From: JBBSZK01 sp964428325
GTDB taxonomy: Archaea; Nanobdellota; Nanobdellia; Pacearchaeales; GW2011-AR1
Assembly: GCA_964428325.1 (NCBI GenBank)
Contig: CAYRXU010000002.1
Span: 1 to 64,000, forward strand
DNA: 64,000 nucleotides
Direction: 5' to 3'
Part shown: positions 24,127 through 32,269 of the stretch, in pieces
Position numbering within the stretch: the first letter of the stretch is position 1
How the letters are laid out: the number at the start of each line of letters is the position of its first letter
Position numbers and translations under genes: made by a program
The notes under the pieces: generated by a model
What the model was told of the DNA's origin: nothing
The model's database searches: none
What the model saw: only the letters and a program-made list of their open reading frames with translations

Positions 24127-24812
24127 ATCTTCTCCAGGATTTGTGCATGAATATTCCGCTCTTTACACAGTTCAACAAACCGCTGTGCATCTTCAACACT
24201 TCCTACGACGCCAGCCCCATAATGCATCGGTATCGCCACATCAGGATGCAAAACATCTGCAGCCTCCGCAGCCTCATCAGCATCCATCACATACGTACCA
24301 GACACAGGCAACAAAGCGATAAACTTGTTATCTTTCTTACTATATCCGCTCAACTTCTGCATTTCAGGAATAAAGTCTGTATCGCCAGTATGGTAAATAA
24401 TCACATTTCCCAGTTTCACCACATATCCTACATAGCCTTCGCTCTTAGGATGAAATACAACCTTCTTCACAGGATCACGATATTTATTCACATTATACGC
24501 TGGTACAACTTCAATCTTCACATCCTCAATCTCAAGCTTATCCCCCACTTCAACAGGGTGCACTTCAATCCCCTGAATCTTCATCACAGCACTCTGCACA
24601 TGAGGAGGGCCAATGACGAGCGTGCCTTGCTTCACCAGCCGCTCAATATCCTGCACACTGCAATGATCGTGATGATCATGCGTCAGCAATACAATATCGA
24701 CCGGTTTAACATGATGAGACACATGATACGGATCAATAACAATCCGCTTTCCATTAGCTATCAGAAACCCGTCATGTCCAAGAAAATCAAGATTTACGTT
24801 TCCTATCTTCAT
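24123..24812 (-). CDS. metallo-beta-lactamase-fold hydrolase (UPF0173-like)
   Basis: The protein has 229 residues. The metal-binding motif is LLTHDHHDHCS, with later ligands in YHTGDTDF and AIPMHYG. The compact length and absence of a beta-CASP domain place it with the UPF0173/UlaG-like hydrolases. The substrate is unknown; cyclic phosphodiesters or lactones are common in relatives. The TTAAAAA box (plus 24834-24840) ends 21 nt before the ATG. It is coupled to the DHH gene, so both may process the same phosphodiester substrate. Confidence 0.85.
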   Translation of the reverse strand: MKIGNVNLDFLGHDGFLIANGKRIVIDPYHVSHHVKPVDIVLLTHDHHDHCSVQDIERLVKQGTLVIGPPHVQSAVMKIQGIEVHPVEVGDKLEIEDVKIEVVPAYNVNKYRDPVKKVVFHPKSEGYVGYVVKLGNVIIYHTGDTDFIPEMQKLSGYSKKDNKFIALLPVSGTYVMDADEAAEAADVLHPDVAIPMHYGAGVVGSVEDAQRFVELCKERNIHAQILEKI

Positions 24813-24833
24813 ATAAGTCCATCACAAACCCAA

Positions 24834-24840
24834 TTTTTAA
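24834..24840 (-). promoter_or_regulatory. TATA-like box for the MBL-DHH operon
   Basis: TTAAAAA on the minus strand ends 21 nt before the ATG at 24812. Confidence 0.55.
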
Positions 24841-24890
24841 AGATGATGTCACTGAAGAGATTTCTCTATCTCTCGTGCTATATCTGAGCC

Positions 24891-26204
24891 TTATCTCTTA
24901 AGACGAGGATTTAGCGAATGGCTTATCTCATTCGCTATACTCATCATTTTGCCCTCATTGCCCTTAGCACAGATAACCTGCATACCAACAGGCTTTCCAT
25001 CAATCTCACCAATAGGAATAGATACGGCGCACACTTCTGCAAGGTTACTTGGAATAGTAAGCGTGTCCACGGCATAAAGCGCTTCAATACTCATCTTCGC
25101 TCCAAGCTTCCAAGGCAAAATAGGTACAGTCGGCATGATAATACAATCAACATCTTCAAGCACTCGCTCAAACTCCTGTTTGATCAACTCCTTAACTTCT
25201 CGCGCCTTATGATAATAACGTCCAGCAAACTCGGCCTTCGCAATCTCACTACCGCCGTAAATTCTCCTCAAAACTTCGCGCCCAGCACTTTCCTCAATTT
25301 TCAAGCCATAGCGTCTACCATCAAACCTTCTCGTAGCAGAGAAGAACTCTGTCCATACCAGTGGATGATAAGTCTCAATAGAGAGATCGATGTGTCCAAG
25401 AGCAATATCATTCATCTTATGTTTACCTTTCTTAGCATAATCAGCAACAACCTTATCGACAATAGTCTGAATGCGCTTGTCAACTCCATCAACAGCAATA
25501 GTACCAATCTTCAAACTCTTAACAGGCACATGTATCGGTGAAGAAGTTTCAAAGGTGGTCGTATCATGTTCATCCTTGCCACGAATTACATCGAGCACGA
25601 GAGCTGCTTCTTCAACCGTGCGCGCAATCGGACCAATCTGGTCAATACTCATGCACAAATCAATCAATCCATGACGAGAAACGCAACCATAACTTGGTTT
25701 CACACCAACAACACCGCAAAATGAAGCAGGCACGCGGATACTTCCACCAGTATCACTTCCCAAAGCAACATCACAGAAACCAGCAGCCACAGCAGCAGCA
25801 CTACCTGAACTCGAACCTCCAGGCACATGCCCTTTCACAACAGGATTCTCAGTAGCACCAAACGCACTAAACTCACCAGAAAATCCACACGCAAACTCAT
25901 CGCAATTCAACATGCCAATAATAACTCCATCTTCTGCCTTAATCCGTTCAATCACAGTCGCATCATACGTCGATTTGTAGTTCTCAAGGGTCTTACTCGC
26001 ACACGAAGCAGTCAAACCCTTCGTATTGATATTACTCTTCACTCCAATAACCACGCCATAAAGTCTGCCTTTCTTCTTCTTAGCATCAATAGCCCGTGCC
26101 TCTTCAAGCGCACGCTCGTTTAGCTCAAGAACAGCATTAATTCTCTTATTGTCCTTCTTAATGGCATCCAGATACTTCTTGACCTTCTGCTCAACGCCCA
26201 CCAT
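24891..26204 (-). CDS. gatA: Asp/Glu-tRNA amidotransferase subunit A
   Basis: The protein has 437 residues. The amidase triad is visible: K56 in VIGVKSNIN, the cis-serine in GGSSSGSAAAV (130-140) and the nucleophile S155 in GSDTGGSIRVPA. It releases ammonia from glutamine for GatB, which amidates Asp-tRNA(Asn) and possibly Glu-tRNA(Gln). gatB lies 14 kb away (40154-41503) on the same strand, and a possible GatC at 26519. It follows a small gene after 6 nt and is probably cotranscribed. Confidence 0.94.
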   Translation of the reverse strand: MVGVEQKVKKYLDAIKKDNKRINAVLELNERALEEARAIDAKKKKGRLYGVVIGVKSNINTKGLTASCASKTLENYKSTYDATVIERIKAEDGVIIGMLNCDEFACGFSGEFSAFGATENPVVKGHVPGGSSSGSAAAVAAGFCDVALGSDTGGSIRVPASFCGVVGVKPSYGCVSRHGLIDLCMSIDQIGPIARTVEEAALVLDVIRGKDEHDTTTFETSSPIHVPVKSLKIGTIAVDGVDKRIQTIVDKVVADYAKKGKHKMNDIALGHIDLSIETYHPLVWTEFFSATRRFDGRRYGLKIEESAGREVLRRIYGGSEIAKAEFAGRYYHKAREVKELIKQEFERVLEDVDCIIMPTVPILPWKLGAKMSIEALYAVDTLTIPSNLAEVCAVSIPIGEIDGKPVGMQVICAKGNEGKMMSIANEISHSLNPRLKR

Positions 26205-26210
26205 ACAATC

Positions 26211-26480
26211 CTACCAGCTTACCTTCTCACACGGACGTGGTTGATACATAACACCCTTCACCAATTCGTAAAACTGCAACGTTTCCTCAACTTGATCATC
26301 AAAATAACGCAACTGATAATCTACATCAGTTTTAGGATCAAAGAGCTCAATTCCCATTTCCTTAGTACGTCCATGATCTATCAACAATACGACAGCGTCT
26401 ACCTCATACTTCTTACCGTCAATAGTGACTATATCGCCCTTCGCGAGTTTGGCAATCGGTTTAGAACCTTTTACGTGCAT
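26211..26480 (-). CDS. small conserved protein of unknown function
   Basis: The protein has 89 residues and looks like a compact beta-barrel: GDIVTIDGKKYEVDAVVLLI, then IELFDPKTDVDYQLRYFDDQ. It has no membrane segment. I do not recognise a family. It is the first gene of a unit with gatA, 6 nt downstream, and has a TTAAAAA box (plus 26503-26509) 22 nt before its ATG. Position suggests a role linked to the amidotransferase, but this is inference. Confidence 0.7.
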   Translation of the reverse strand: MHVKGSKPIAKLAKGDIVTIDGKKYEVDAVVLLIDHGRTKEMGIELFDPKTDVDYQLRYFDDQVEETLQFYELVKGVMYQPRPCEKVSW

Positions 26481-26502
26481 ATACTGAAAAGAAAAATCAC
26501 GT

Positions 26503-26509
26503 TTTTAAG
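26503..26509 (-). promoter_or_regulatory. TATA-like box for the 26211-gatA operon
   Basis: TTAAAAA on the minus strand ends 22 nt before the ATG at 26480, within 15 nt of the upstream stop. Confidence 0.55.
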
Positions 26510-26518
26510 CATTATGCT

Positions 26519-26758
26519 TCACCATGAAGCTTTCTCAGCAATAATGCAATCCTCATCCTTTTGAGCGGCATTAGCAAACATTCGCTTCCTAAAATCAGCA
26601 TCGGGTCTTGAGCTTCCTCTCTCCGTTCGAGTCCCAACATCATTACCGCCCACATTTCGTTCCTTAGGAGTCTTTACTTTATCAAGAGTCTTAGCAAACT
26701 TATCCAAAATTCCTCGCGCTTCAGCACGAATAGCTTCCTTCTCACTTTCACTTACCAT
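26519..26758 (-). CDS. possible GatC-like amidotransferase subunit
   Basis: The protein has 79 residues from the ATG at 26758, which stands 21 nt after a TTTATAAG box (plus 26780-26787). A helical N-terminus (EARGILDKFAKTLDKVKTP) is followed by a flexible part and the end FRKRMFANAAQKDEDCIIAE. GatC proteins finish with a similar 'xNAPxxxGxFxVP' clamp on GatA, and gatA lies two genes downstream on the same strand. The resemblance is limited to this motif and to size, so the assignment is tentative. Confidence 0.5.
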   Translation of the reverse strand: MVSESEKEAIRAEARGILDKFAKTLDKVKTPKERNVGGNDVGTRTERGSSRPDADFRKRMFANAAQKDEDCIIAEKASW

Positions 26759-26775
26759 CACTCCACAGAGGAAAA

Positions 26776-27612
26776 CTATCTTATAAACTTCACCTTAACA
26801 CGTTTCTCATCAAGTGTAATAATAGCAGCCTCACCTTCATGCGCGGCTCCAGGATTCACGCACGTCGTCTTACCAAGCTTCTGCATCCCGCGACCTTCAT
26901 GAATGTGTCCGCCAATATGCACGAGTGGCTGCCACTTATCTATCGTCCTTCGCACAAGCTTGGAGCCGTAATGCTTTCCTCGCACCCTAACATGGGCCTT
27001 CATACCGATCTTGTCTAACTTAGTATTATGGGGCACGTTATGGCTGACAAAAATTATATTTTCCTTCTCATGATTTCTAAATAAAACATCCAGCATCTTC
27101 TTATGTTTCTTATAAGAAACGCTCTTGACTTGTCCGGGGCTTGTTCCCCCACGAGCGCCAATAAGAACGTAATCCCCAAACTGAATGGCAGAATAATCAA
27201 ATCGCTTGATATGTGAATACTTTTTCAAGAAAGGCAACATGAAATTCTGGTCGTACCATTTCCATCCAGACTTGCCCCATGTTTTCGCGCTATATTGATC
27301 ATTATAAGCTGCGCCCATGTGATCAATATTGCCTAAGACAGTCAAGACAGGAACAGACAACTTATTCAACTTTCTGAGAGCTACCTCTCCCAATCTCAAG
27401 TCTTTCTCAATAAGCTCTCGTGTCTTAGCCTTTCCAATAGCCTCCCACAACTCCGTCTTCTTGCCATAACAATGTTCAAACCAAAGTTTTCTGTAATGAA
27501 AAGGAAATAAATCCCCATTAGAAACGACAAGATCAATCCTCTCTTTCTTAATCAGTTTCTCAAACTTCCGTGGAAAAGTTCCATGAAAATCTCCTATCGC
27601 AAGAAGCCTCAT
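26776..27612 (-). CDS. calcineurin-like metallophosphoesterase
   Basis: The protein has 278 residues from the ATG at 27612, which is 20 nt after a TTATTAAT-type box at 27633-27640; a TTG at 27633 lies within that box. Metal-binding motifs are GDFHGTF (D-x-H), SNGDLF (GD), LGNIDHMG (GN[HD]-like), FVSHN and GGHIHEG (GHxH). This is a two-metal phosphoesterase; the family covers protein phosphatases, nucleases and cyclic nucleotide hydrolases, and the substrate is not evident. Confidence 0.85.
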   Translation of the reverse strand: MRLLAIGDFHGTFPRKFEKLIKKERIDLVVSNGDLFPFHYRKLWFEHCYGKKTELWEAIGKAKTRELIEKDLRLGEVALRKLNKLSVPVLTVLGNIDHMGAAYNDQYSAKTWGKSGWKWYDQNFMLPFLKKYSHIKRFDYSAIQFGDYVLIGARGGTSPGQVKSVSYKKHKKMLDVLFRNHEKENIIFVSHNVPHNTKLDKIGMKAHVRVRGKHYGSKLVRRTIDKWQPLVHIGGHIHEGRGMQKLGKTTCVNPGAAHEGEAAIITLDEKRVKVKFIR

Positions 27613-27642
27613 AAACAAAAATAGTTGAAGCAATTAATAAGG

Positions 27643-28224
27643 TTATGCACCTACAAAAGCAGATTTACCGAATTTTTCCCTATTATAAATTATTAAATCA
27701 AGAGGTTTAGCTCCGGAATTTACAGGAGCTCGAACCGTTAGGTTAAATCTGGCCAAACAAGTAAGATCTTTTCCAGCAAGAGTAGTTGGGACGTAACTTC
27801 CCTGAAGCCGGTTGCCTTCAGATACATTAAATCTGACCTGATAATCTAAAGACTCTCCGTCTATTGTAGCATTCGCAGTATAATCAAATAAAGACTCTGC
27901 TCCTTCTGATGAAGATCTAAGGCGTTTAACTAAATCAGAAACATCATTCATTTTCCCCACAGCCACTAAATCTACATCTGAATAAGCATGAGTCCATCCC
28001 TTAAACAACGGATGAGTAAGAGCTGTGCCTGCAAGATAAACTTCCAACCCTCTTTCATTCAATTTAGATACAACAGGCTTAACCTTGGCATAATCTACGT
28101 CTCTTAACAAATGCTTACAGTTAAAATCAAGGCTCCTTGCCAGTCCGCCATCATTCTGACTAATCAAGAGAAGAGGAGCTGTGCGTTTTTCATCTAAAAT
28201 AACAACCTTCCTTGGGTTTTTCAT
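27643..28224 (-). CDS. nucleotidyltransferase-fold protein
   Basis: The protein has 193 residues. The segment VYLAGTALTHP followed by YSDVDLVAVG resembles the G-S/T ... D-x-D catalytic signature of the polymerase beta superfamily, with the aspartates of DVD as metal ligands. Later strands LDYQVRFNV and PLDLIIYN could supply the third acidic residue. It could be a minimal nucleotidyltransferase acting on RNA or small molecules, or an antitoxin-type MNT. The box TTTAAATA (plus 28246-28253) ends 21 nt before the ATG. Confidence 0.6.
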   Translation of the reverse strand: MKNPRKVVILDEKRTAPLLLISQNDGGLARSLDFNCKHLLRDVDYAKVKPVVSKLNERGLEVYLAGTALTHPLFKGWTHAYSDVDLVAVGKMNDVSDLVKRLRSSSEGAESLFDYTANATIDGESLDYQVRFNVSEGNRLQGSYVPTTLAGKDLTCLARFNLTVRAPVNSGAKPLDLIIYNREKFGKSAFVGA

Positions 28225-28285
28225 AAGAAAAGCCAGAAAAATGGATATTTAAATCTTACTACATGTCGTATAAAATCGCGCTTAA

Positions 28286-29602
28286 CTAAGGAGTCAGTCT
28301 ATCTCTATCTCGTGGGAACATAGTAGCTTCGCGAATATTATCCAGCCCACAAATTAACAAAGTCATTCTCTCAAGTCCAATACTCCAACCTGCATGTGGA
28401 GGCGCTCCAAACCTGAAACTGTTGATATAATCAGAAAAATGCTCAGGATTCAATCCCTTCTTCTTCACGCGCTCAATCAATAGTTCAGGCAAATGTACTC
28501 TCTGCCCGCCAGATGAAATTTCCAGTCCCCTATAGATCGCATCAAAACCTTCTGTATACTCTGCATCTTTCTTTTGTCCAACTGGCATAACATAAAATGG
28601 TCTACAGGAAGTAGGCCATTGATAAACGAACACAATAGTATCGGGAAATAATTCGCCAAGCTTCTTCTCGGCCTCTGGCGTTAAATCGTCTCCAAGCTGT
28701 AATTTGATTCCATTCTTTTGCAACAACTTAATAGTCTCTTCATATTTCATATACTTAGCCCCAGGAACTTTCACCTTAGCACCCAATAGTTCCAAATCAG
28801 CAGCGTTGTTCTTCAAAACCTCGGAAATCATATGCTTCACAACGGCTTCCTGATAATGCATAACAGTCATAGTATCAGCAAATCCGACTTCAATATCCAT
28901 CTGTCTAATTTCGTTGATGTGTCTGACAGTATTGTGCTTTTCAGCGCGCCAGACAGGGGTAATCATAAATGTCTTCTCCATGGAACAAGCCAACATCTGC
29001 TTGTACAACTGCGGACTCTGCGCAAGATATGCCTTCTTCTCAAAATACTTTACTTCAAACAGGTCCGTACCTCCTTCAGAAGCAGCTCCGATTACACAAG
29101 GAGGCTGCATCTCAACAAATCCCTTCTCATAGAAGAAGTTTCTGAATGAATTTGCAATTGTGCTTTGAATCTTGAAAATAGCCTGCGTCCTTCTACGATG
29201 CATATCAAGGAAGCGATAGTCCAATCTTTTCGGCAACTCGGTCTTTGAAAAGTCAGAAGTATCTATAGGGATAGGTTGCTCTGCTTCGCCTACAACAACA
29301 AAACTTTCAGGCACAATCTCACGTCCACCTGGCGCCTTAGGGCTCTTCTTCACAATACCGCTAATAACAACAGAACTCTCCCGCGATACCTTGCCCATCA
29401 AGTCAAATATTTCCTTACTTACATCTCCCTTAAAACCAGTTACTTGCATCTCTCCGCTCAAATCACGCACCACAACAAATCGAATCTTTCCAAGGTCACG
29501 CAAATCATAAACCCAACCAGCAATAGTTGCTTTCTTACCATCTTCCTTAGCAGACAAATCAGCGATCGCCTTGCGCTCTTTCTGCATATGTTCAAAATCC
29601 AT
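28286..29602 (-). CDS. aspS: aspartyl-tRNA synthetase (archaeal type)
   Basis: The protein has 438 residues. The N-terminal OB-fold (TIAGWVYDLRDLGKIRFVVV) binds the anticodon. Class II motifs follow, including FEVKYFEKKAYLAQSPQLYK, WRAEKHNT and the motif 3 GAPPHAGWSIGLERM. It is the archaeal/eukaryotic AspRS type, without the bacterial GAD insert. Since GatCAB components are encoded in the window, it may be non-discriminating and also charge tRNA-Asn. The TTAAAAA box (plus 29624-29630) ends 21 nt before the ATG. Confidence 0.95.
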   Translation of the reverse strand: MDFEHMQKERKAIADLSAKEDGKKATIAGWVYDLRDLGKIRFVVVRDLSGEMQVTGFKGDVSKEIFDLMGKVSRESSVVISGIVKKSPKAPGGREIVPESFVVVGEAEQPIPIDTSDFSKTELPKRLDYRFLDMHRRRTQAIFKIQSTIANSFRNFFYEKGFVEMQPPCVIGAASEGGTDLFEVKYFEKKAYLAQSPQLYKQMLACSMEKTFMITPVWRAEKHNTVRHINEIRQMDIEVGFADTMTVMHYQEAVVKHMISEVLKNNAADLELLGAKVKVPGAKYMKYEETIKLLQKNGIKLQLGDDLTPEAEKKLGELFPDTIVFVYQWPTSCRPFYVMPVGQKKDAEYTEGFDAIYRGLEISSGGQRVHLPELLIERVKKKGLNPEHFSDYINSFRFGAPPHAGWSIGLERMTLLICGLDNIREATMFPRDRDRLTP

Positions 29603-29623
29603 ATGTGCTAAAGAAAAACCTCG

Positions 29624-29630
29624 TTTTTAA
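29624..29630 (-). promoter_or_regulatory. TATA-like box for aspS
   Basis: TTAAAAA on the minus strand ends 21 nt before the ATG, and is part of AAAAAC-GAG-GTTTTT, a small inverted repeat also seen before gatB (AAAAAC-TAG-GTTTTT). Confidence 0.55.
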
Positions 29631-30946
29631 GGATTGTTATAAGGTCGTAAAGCCTTGAAAAGAGCTGCCGGAGGTTCCCGATGGACGATCGAAGCCTCAG
29701 TCATACCTGCACCCACAGAAACCAAATTCAGATACTCTCCTGCTCCAATTCTATGGTTTTCTAACTCACCACGATACAGCCTATTAACAACATGTAAAAC
29801 ACTACCGCCTGAGAAATTACCTGTGCGACATAAAATCAAAGGCATAAGTAAGGCGCTCTGTCCCGGAGACAATCCGAGACCAGCCATCAACTCATCGTTG
29901 AGATATTTATTTGCCTGATGTGCGGCAACAACACTCACCTGATCCAAACCAACACCTGCACGTTGAAGACCTTCTCGAATAGTATCAGGCACCGTACTTA
30001 CGGCATGCGTCTTAACACCCGGCCCATCCATCTTAAGGAATATGCTTTCTCCAAAATCACGTCGCAGAGACGGGCCAAGCGTAAGAAGCCCTGATTTATC
30101 AGAATAAGTTTTGTGTGCATAACCCAGAATACCAAAGTCTCCCTCTCCCTCAACTCGTTCTAGAATAAAGGCTCCACCGCCATCAGCATAAAGAAGGCTA
30201 TCTTTATCATGAGGGTCGCAAAGGCGAGAAAGCACTTCGGCAGAAGCTATAGCGACCTTGCGAGCCTGTCTATTCTTGATAAGCTCGTAACCGATAATAG
30301 TAGATTCGAGTCCTCCTGCACATCCCGCAATAACATCAAAGGCAGGCACCTTGGCATCAATGCCAAGTTTTCTTTTAACGCGTTCGGCAACGCTTGTTCC
30401 TCGATCAAGAGCAGCCCGATGAACCATATAATCTGGCAAAGAATCCCCTAATTCTGCTGGAGAAGAAAGCTCGTTGCAATCTCCGGCATATAATCTTCGG
30501 GCAAGTCCTGTTTTCGAAAGAGCATCACTAACAGAATCCCACGTTTCGCCATCGCAAAGCACGTCAATAGCAACAATGCGAGGGTCATTAATGCCGAGCC
30601 TATGCTTAGCAACAGAAGCTCCGCTTGGCAACCAATTAACTTCGGGTTGGCCGAGATGCATTGTATCCCCAAAATTATGTGCAACAATAAGGTAATCTAA
30701 TCCCTTCAAAGAATCACCAGTACCGAGAAGCGACGCTGCTGCAAGATCCGTAGTACACTCGTCAGCAAGGGCATACCTTCTTTCTAGAATGCCAGAACGT
30801 TGTGCAAATTTCTCAAGGATCCTGTCAATAGGTTTCGGATCGCGTTCACCGTTCTTCTCATAAAAAGTATGTTGGCTAAAATCGCCATTAGGGACAATAC
30901 GTGATCCAAGCACTCCACCAGTACAGGCAATAACAACGTTCACCAC
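29627..30946 (-). CDS. 3-oxoacyl-ACP synthase III-like (FabH-type) enzyme
   Basis: The protein has 439 residues, about 110 longer than FabH. The Cys-His-Asn triad is visible: C209 in DVIAGCAGGLEST, H343 in VVAAHQANKYL and N377 in RTGNFSGGS. Relative to FabH there is an insert of about 80 residues (115-190) between two look-alike segments SGASVAKHRLGI and RGTSVAERVKRKLGI. The start is GTG at 30946, 21 nt after a TATA box; no in-frame ATG lies upstream. It could condense an acyl-CoA in polyketide- or alkene-like synthesis, or resemble HMG-CoA synthase. No other fatty-acid genes are seen, so the substrate is unclear. Confidence 0.78.
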   Translation of the reverse strand: MVNVVIACTGGVLGSRIVPNGDFSQHTFYEKNGERDPKPIDRILEKFAQRSGILERRYALADECTTDLAAASLLGTGDSLKGLDYLIVAHNFGDTMHLGQPEVNWLPSGASVAKHRLGINDPRIVAIDVLCDGETWDSVSDALSKTGLARRLYAGDCNELSSPAELGDSLPDYMVHRAALDRGTSVAERVKRKLGIDAKVPAFDVIAGCAGGLESTIIGYELIKNRQARKVAIASAEVLSRLCDPHDKDSLLYADGGGAFILERVEGEGDFGILGYAHKTYSDKSGLLTLGPSLRRDFGESIFLKMDGPGVKTHAVSTVPDTIREGLQRAGVGLDQVSVVAAHQANKYLNDELMAGLGLSPGQSALLMPLILCRTGNFSGGSVLHVVNRLYRGELENHRIGAGEYLNLVSVGAGMTEASIVHREPPAALFKALRPYNNP

Positions 30947-30967
30947 ACCAATACCCGTACAATTCGC

Positions 30968-30975
30968 TATAAAAA
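30968..30975 (-). promoter_or_regulatory. TATA-like box for the KAS III-like gene
   Basis: TTTTTATA on the minus strand ends 21 nt before the GTG start at 30946 and supports that start. Confidence 0.5.
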
Positions 30976-30991
30976 TATATGGCAGAAGGTC

Positions 30992-30997
30992 TTAAAA
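30992..30997 (+). promoter_or_regulatory. TATA-like box for tgt
   Basis: TTAAAA (in CTTAAAAC) ends 21 nt before the tgt ATG at 31019. Confidence 0.5.
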
Positions 30998-31018
30998 CCC
31001 GAAACGCGGTATGATGTT

Positions 31019-32236
31019 ATGAAACCACTAAGATTTGAGATCACAGCGAAAGACAAGAAAACACGGGCACGTGCAGGCATTATCCACACACCTCATGGAA
31101 AAATAGAAACTCCCTATCTTATTCCTGTTGCTACACGCGCACGGATAGAAGCTCTGAGTTCCACCGACCTCAAAAGATTAAAGGTCCAAGCATTACTCTC
31201 CAATACGTACCACCTCCATTTTCAACCGGGTGAAAAGAAGATAAAAAGAAAAGGCGGTCTGCGTGGATACATGGGTCTCAAAGTACCCTTCTTCACAGAC
31301 TCAGGAGGATTCCAGGCCATGTCCTTAGGCGACACATTGGCAGATGGGTTCAGCAAGCTAGGCAAAAATGCACAAAGAGTAAAAGAAAGAAAAGAGTCGT
31401 TCATAAAAATAACAGATAAAGGTGTCCACTTCAAATCCATCTACGATAATAAATGGTCCTTCCTTGACGCAAAGAAATCAATGCAGATACAATCTGACCT
31501 TGGCGCAAACGCGATCATGTCATTTGACGAATGCACTGCGGCCAACAAATCACATGAATATCAAAAACAAGCTCTAGAAAGAACAAAGAAGTGGGGGATA
31601 CAATCTCTCAAATATCACGATAAAAAACAGGCCCTATACGGCATAATCCAAGGAGGACAATTCAAGGATCTTCGACTTGAAAGCACCAAATTCGTCTCAA
31701 ATTTGCCATTCGATGGCATTGCAGTAGGAGGCAGTTTTGGCGAGTCCTACGGAGACTCAAAGAAAGCCATGCATCAAATATTGGAATGGATCATGCTCGA
31801 ACTCGAAAAAAACCAAGAAAGTTATGATAAGCCCCGTCATATGTTGGGCATCGGATGGATAGACGACTTATTCGAATGCGTTGAGCGAGGCATGGATACA
31901 TTTGATTGTGTAGAAATGACTCGCATTGCCCGACATGGAAACGTATTCGTAAGTCCAGAAGGCGGTGGAAATTTAAAAAACAAATTCAGAATATCCATAA
32001 AAGAAAGTGACGCTCTAAAGAAACCAATAGATCCGAAATGTTCTTGTTCAACATGCAAAAAATATACGCGAGCAGATCTCTACAGATTAAAACTAAAATA
32101 CAAGGAAGGCATCAAGGAATTCGGCCGTTTGACAACTATACACAACATCCATTTCATGCAAGATCTATGTGCACAGATAAGAAAGTCAATCAAGGCAGGC
32201 ACCTTCAGAAAACTCAAGAACAAGTGGATAAAGTAA
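31019..32236 (+). CDS. tgt: tRNA-guanine transglycosylase, bacterial/queuine type
   Basis: The protein has 405 residues. Core motifs are SNTYHLHFQPG, FTDSGGFQAMS (catalytic Asp), AIMSFDECTA and the zinc site CSCSTCKKYTRADLYRLK with its late histidine. The length and lack of C-terminal PUA domains fit the queuine-inserting Tgt of bacteria rather than archaeosine ArcTGT (about 580 residues), which acts at G15. It would place queuine or preQ1 at G34 of tRNA-Asn, -Asp, -His and -Tyr. No queuosine biosynthesis genes are nearby, so salvage is likely. The gene converges on gatE. Confidence 0.88.
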   Translation: MKPLRFEITAKDKKTRARAGIIHTPHGKIETPYLIPVATRARIEALSSTDLKRLKVQALLSNTYHLHFQPGEKKIKRKGGLRGYMGLKVPFFTDSGGFQAMSLGDTLADGFSKLGKNAQRVKERKESFIKITDKGVHFKSIYDNKWSFLDAKKSMQIQSDLGANAIMSFDECTAANKSHEYQKQALERTKKWGIQSLKYHDKKQALYGIIQGGQFKDLRLESTKFVSNLPFDGIAVGGSFGESYGDSKKAMHQILEWIMLELEKNQESYDKPRHMLGIGWIDDLFECVERGMDTFDCVEMTRIARHGNVFVSPEGGGNLKNKFRISIKESDALKKPIDPKCSCSTCKKYTRADLYRLKLKYKEGIKEFGRLTTIHNIHFMQDLCAQIRKSIKAGTFRKLKNKWIK

Positions 32237-32251
32237 TATATACATTAGATA

Positions 32252-32269
32252 ATATATTTAGCAATATAT
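32252..32269. terminator. AT-rich hairpin between tgt and gatE
   Basis: ATATATT-TAGC-AATATAT forms a 7-bp stem in the 33-nt convergent gap. It could terminate both transcripts but is too AT-rich to be certain. Confidence 0.3.

Noticed and set aside
26211..26480. Candidate GatC next to gatA
   Set aside because: Its beta-rich sequence does not match the helix-plus-loop form of GatC; the gene at 26519 fits better.
26610..26650. Sequence like a tRNA T-loop (CGTTCGAGTCCC)
   Set aside because: No acceptor or anticodon arm can be formed around it; it lies within the small GatC-like reading frame.
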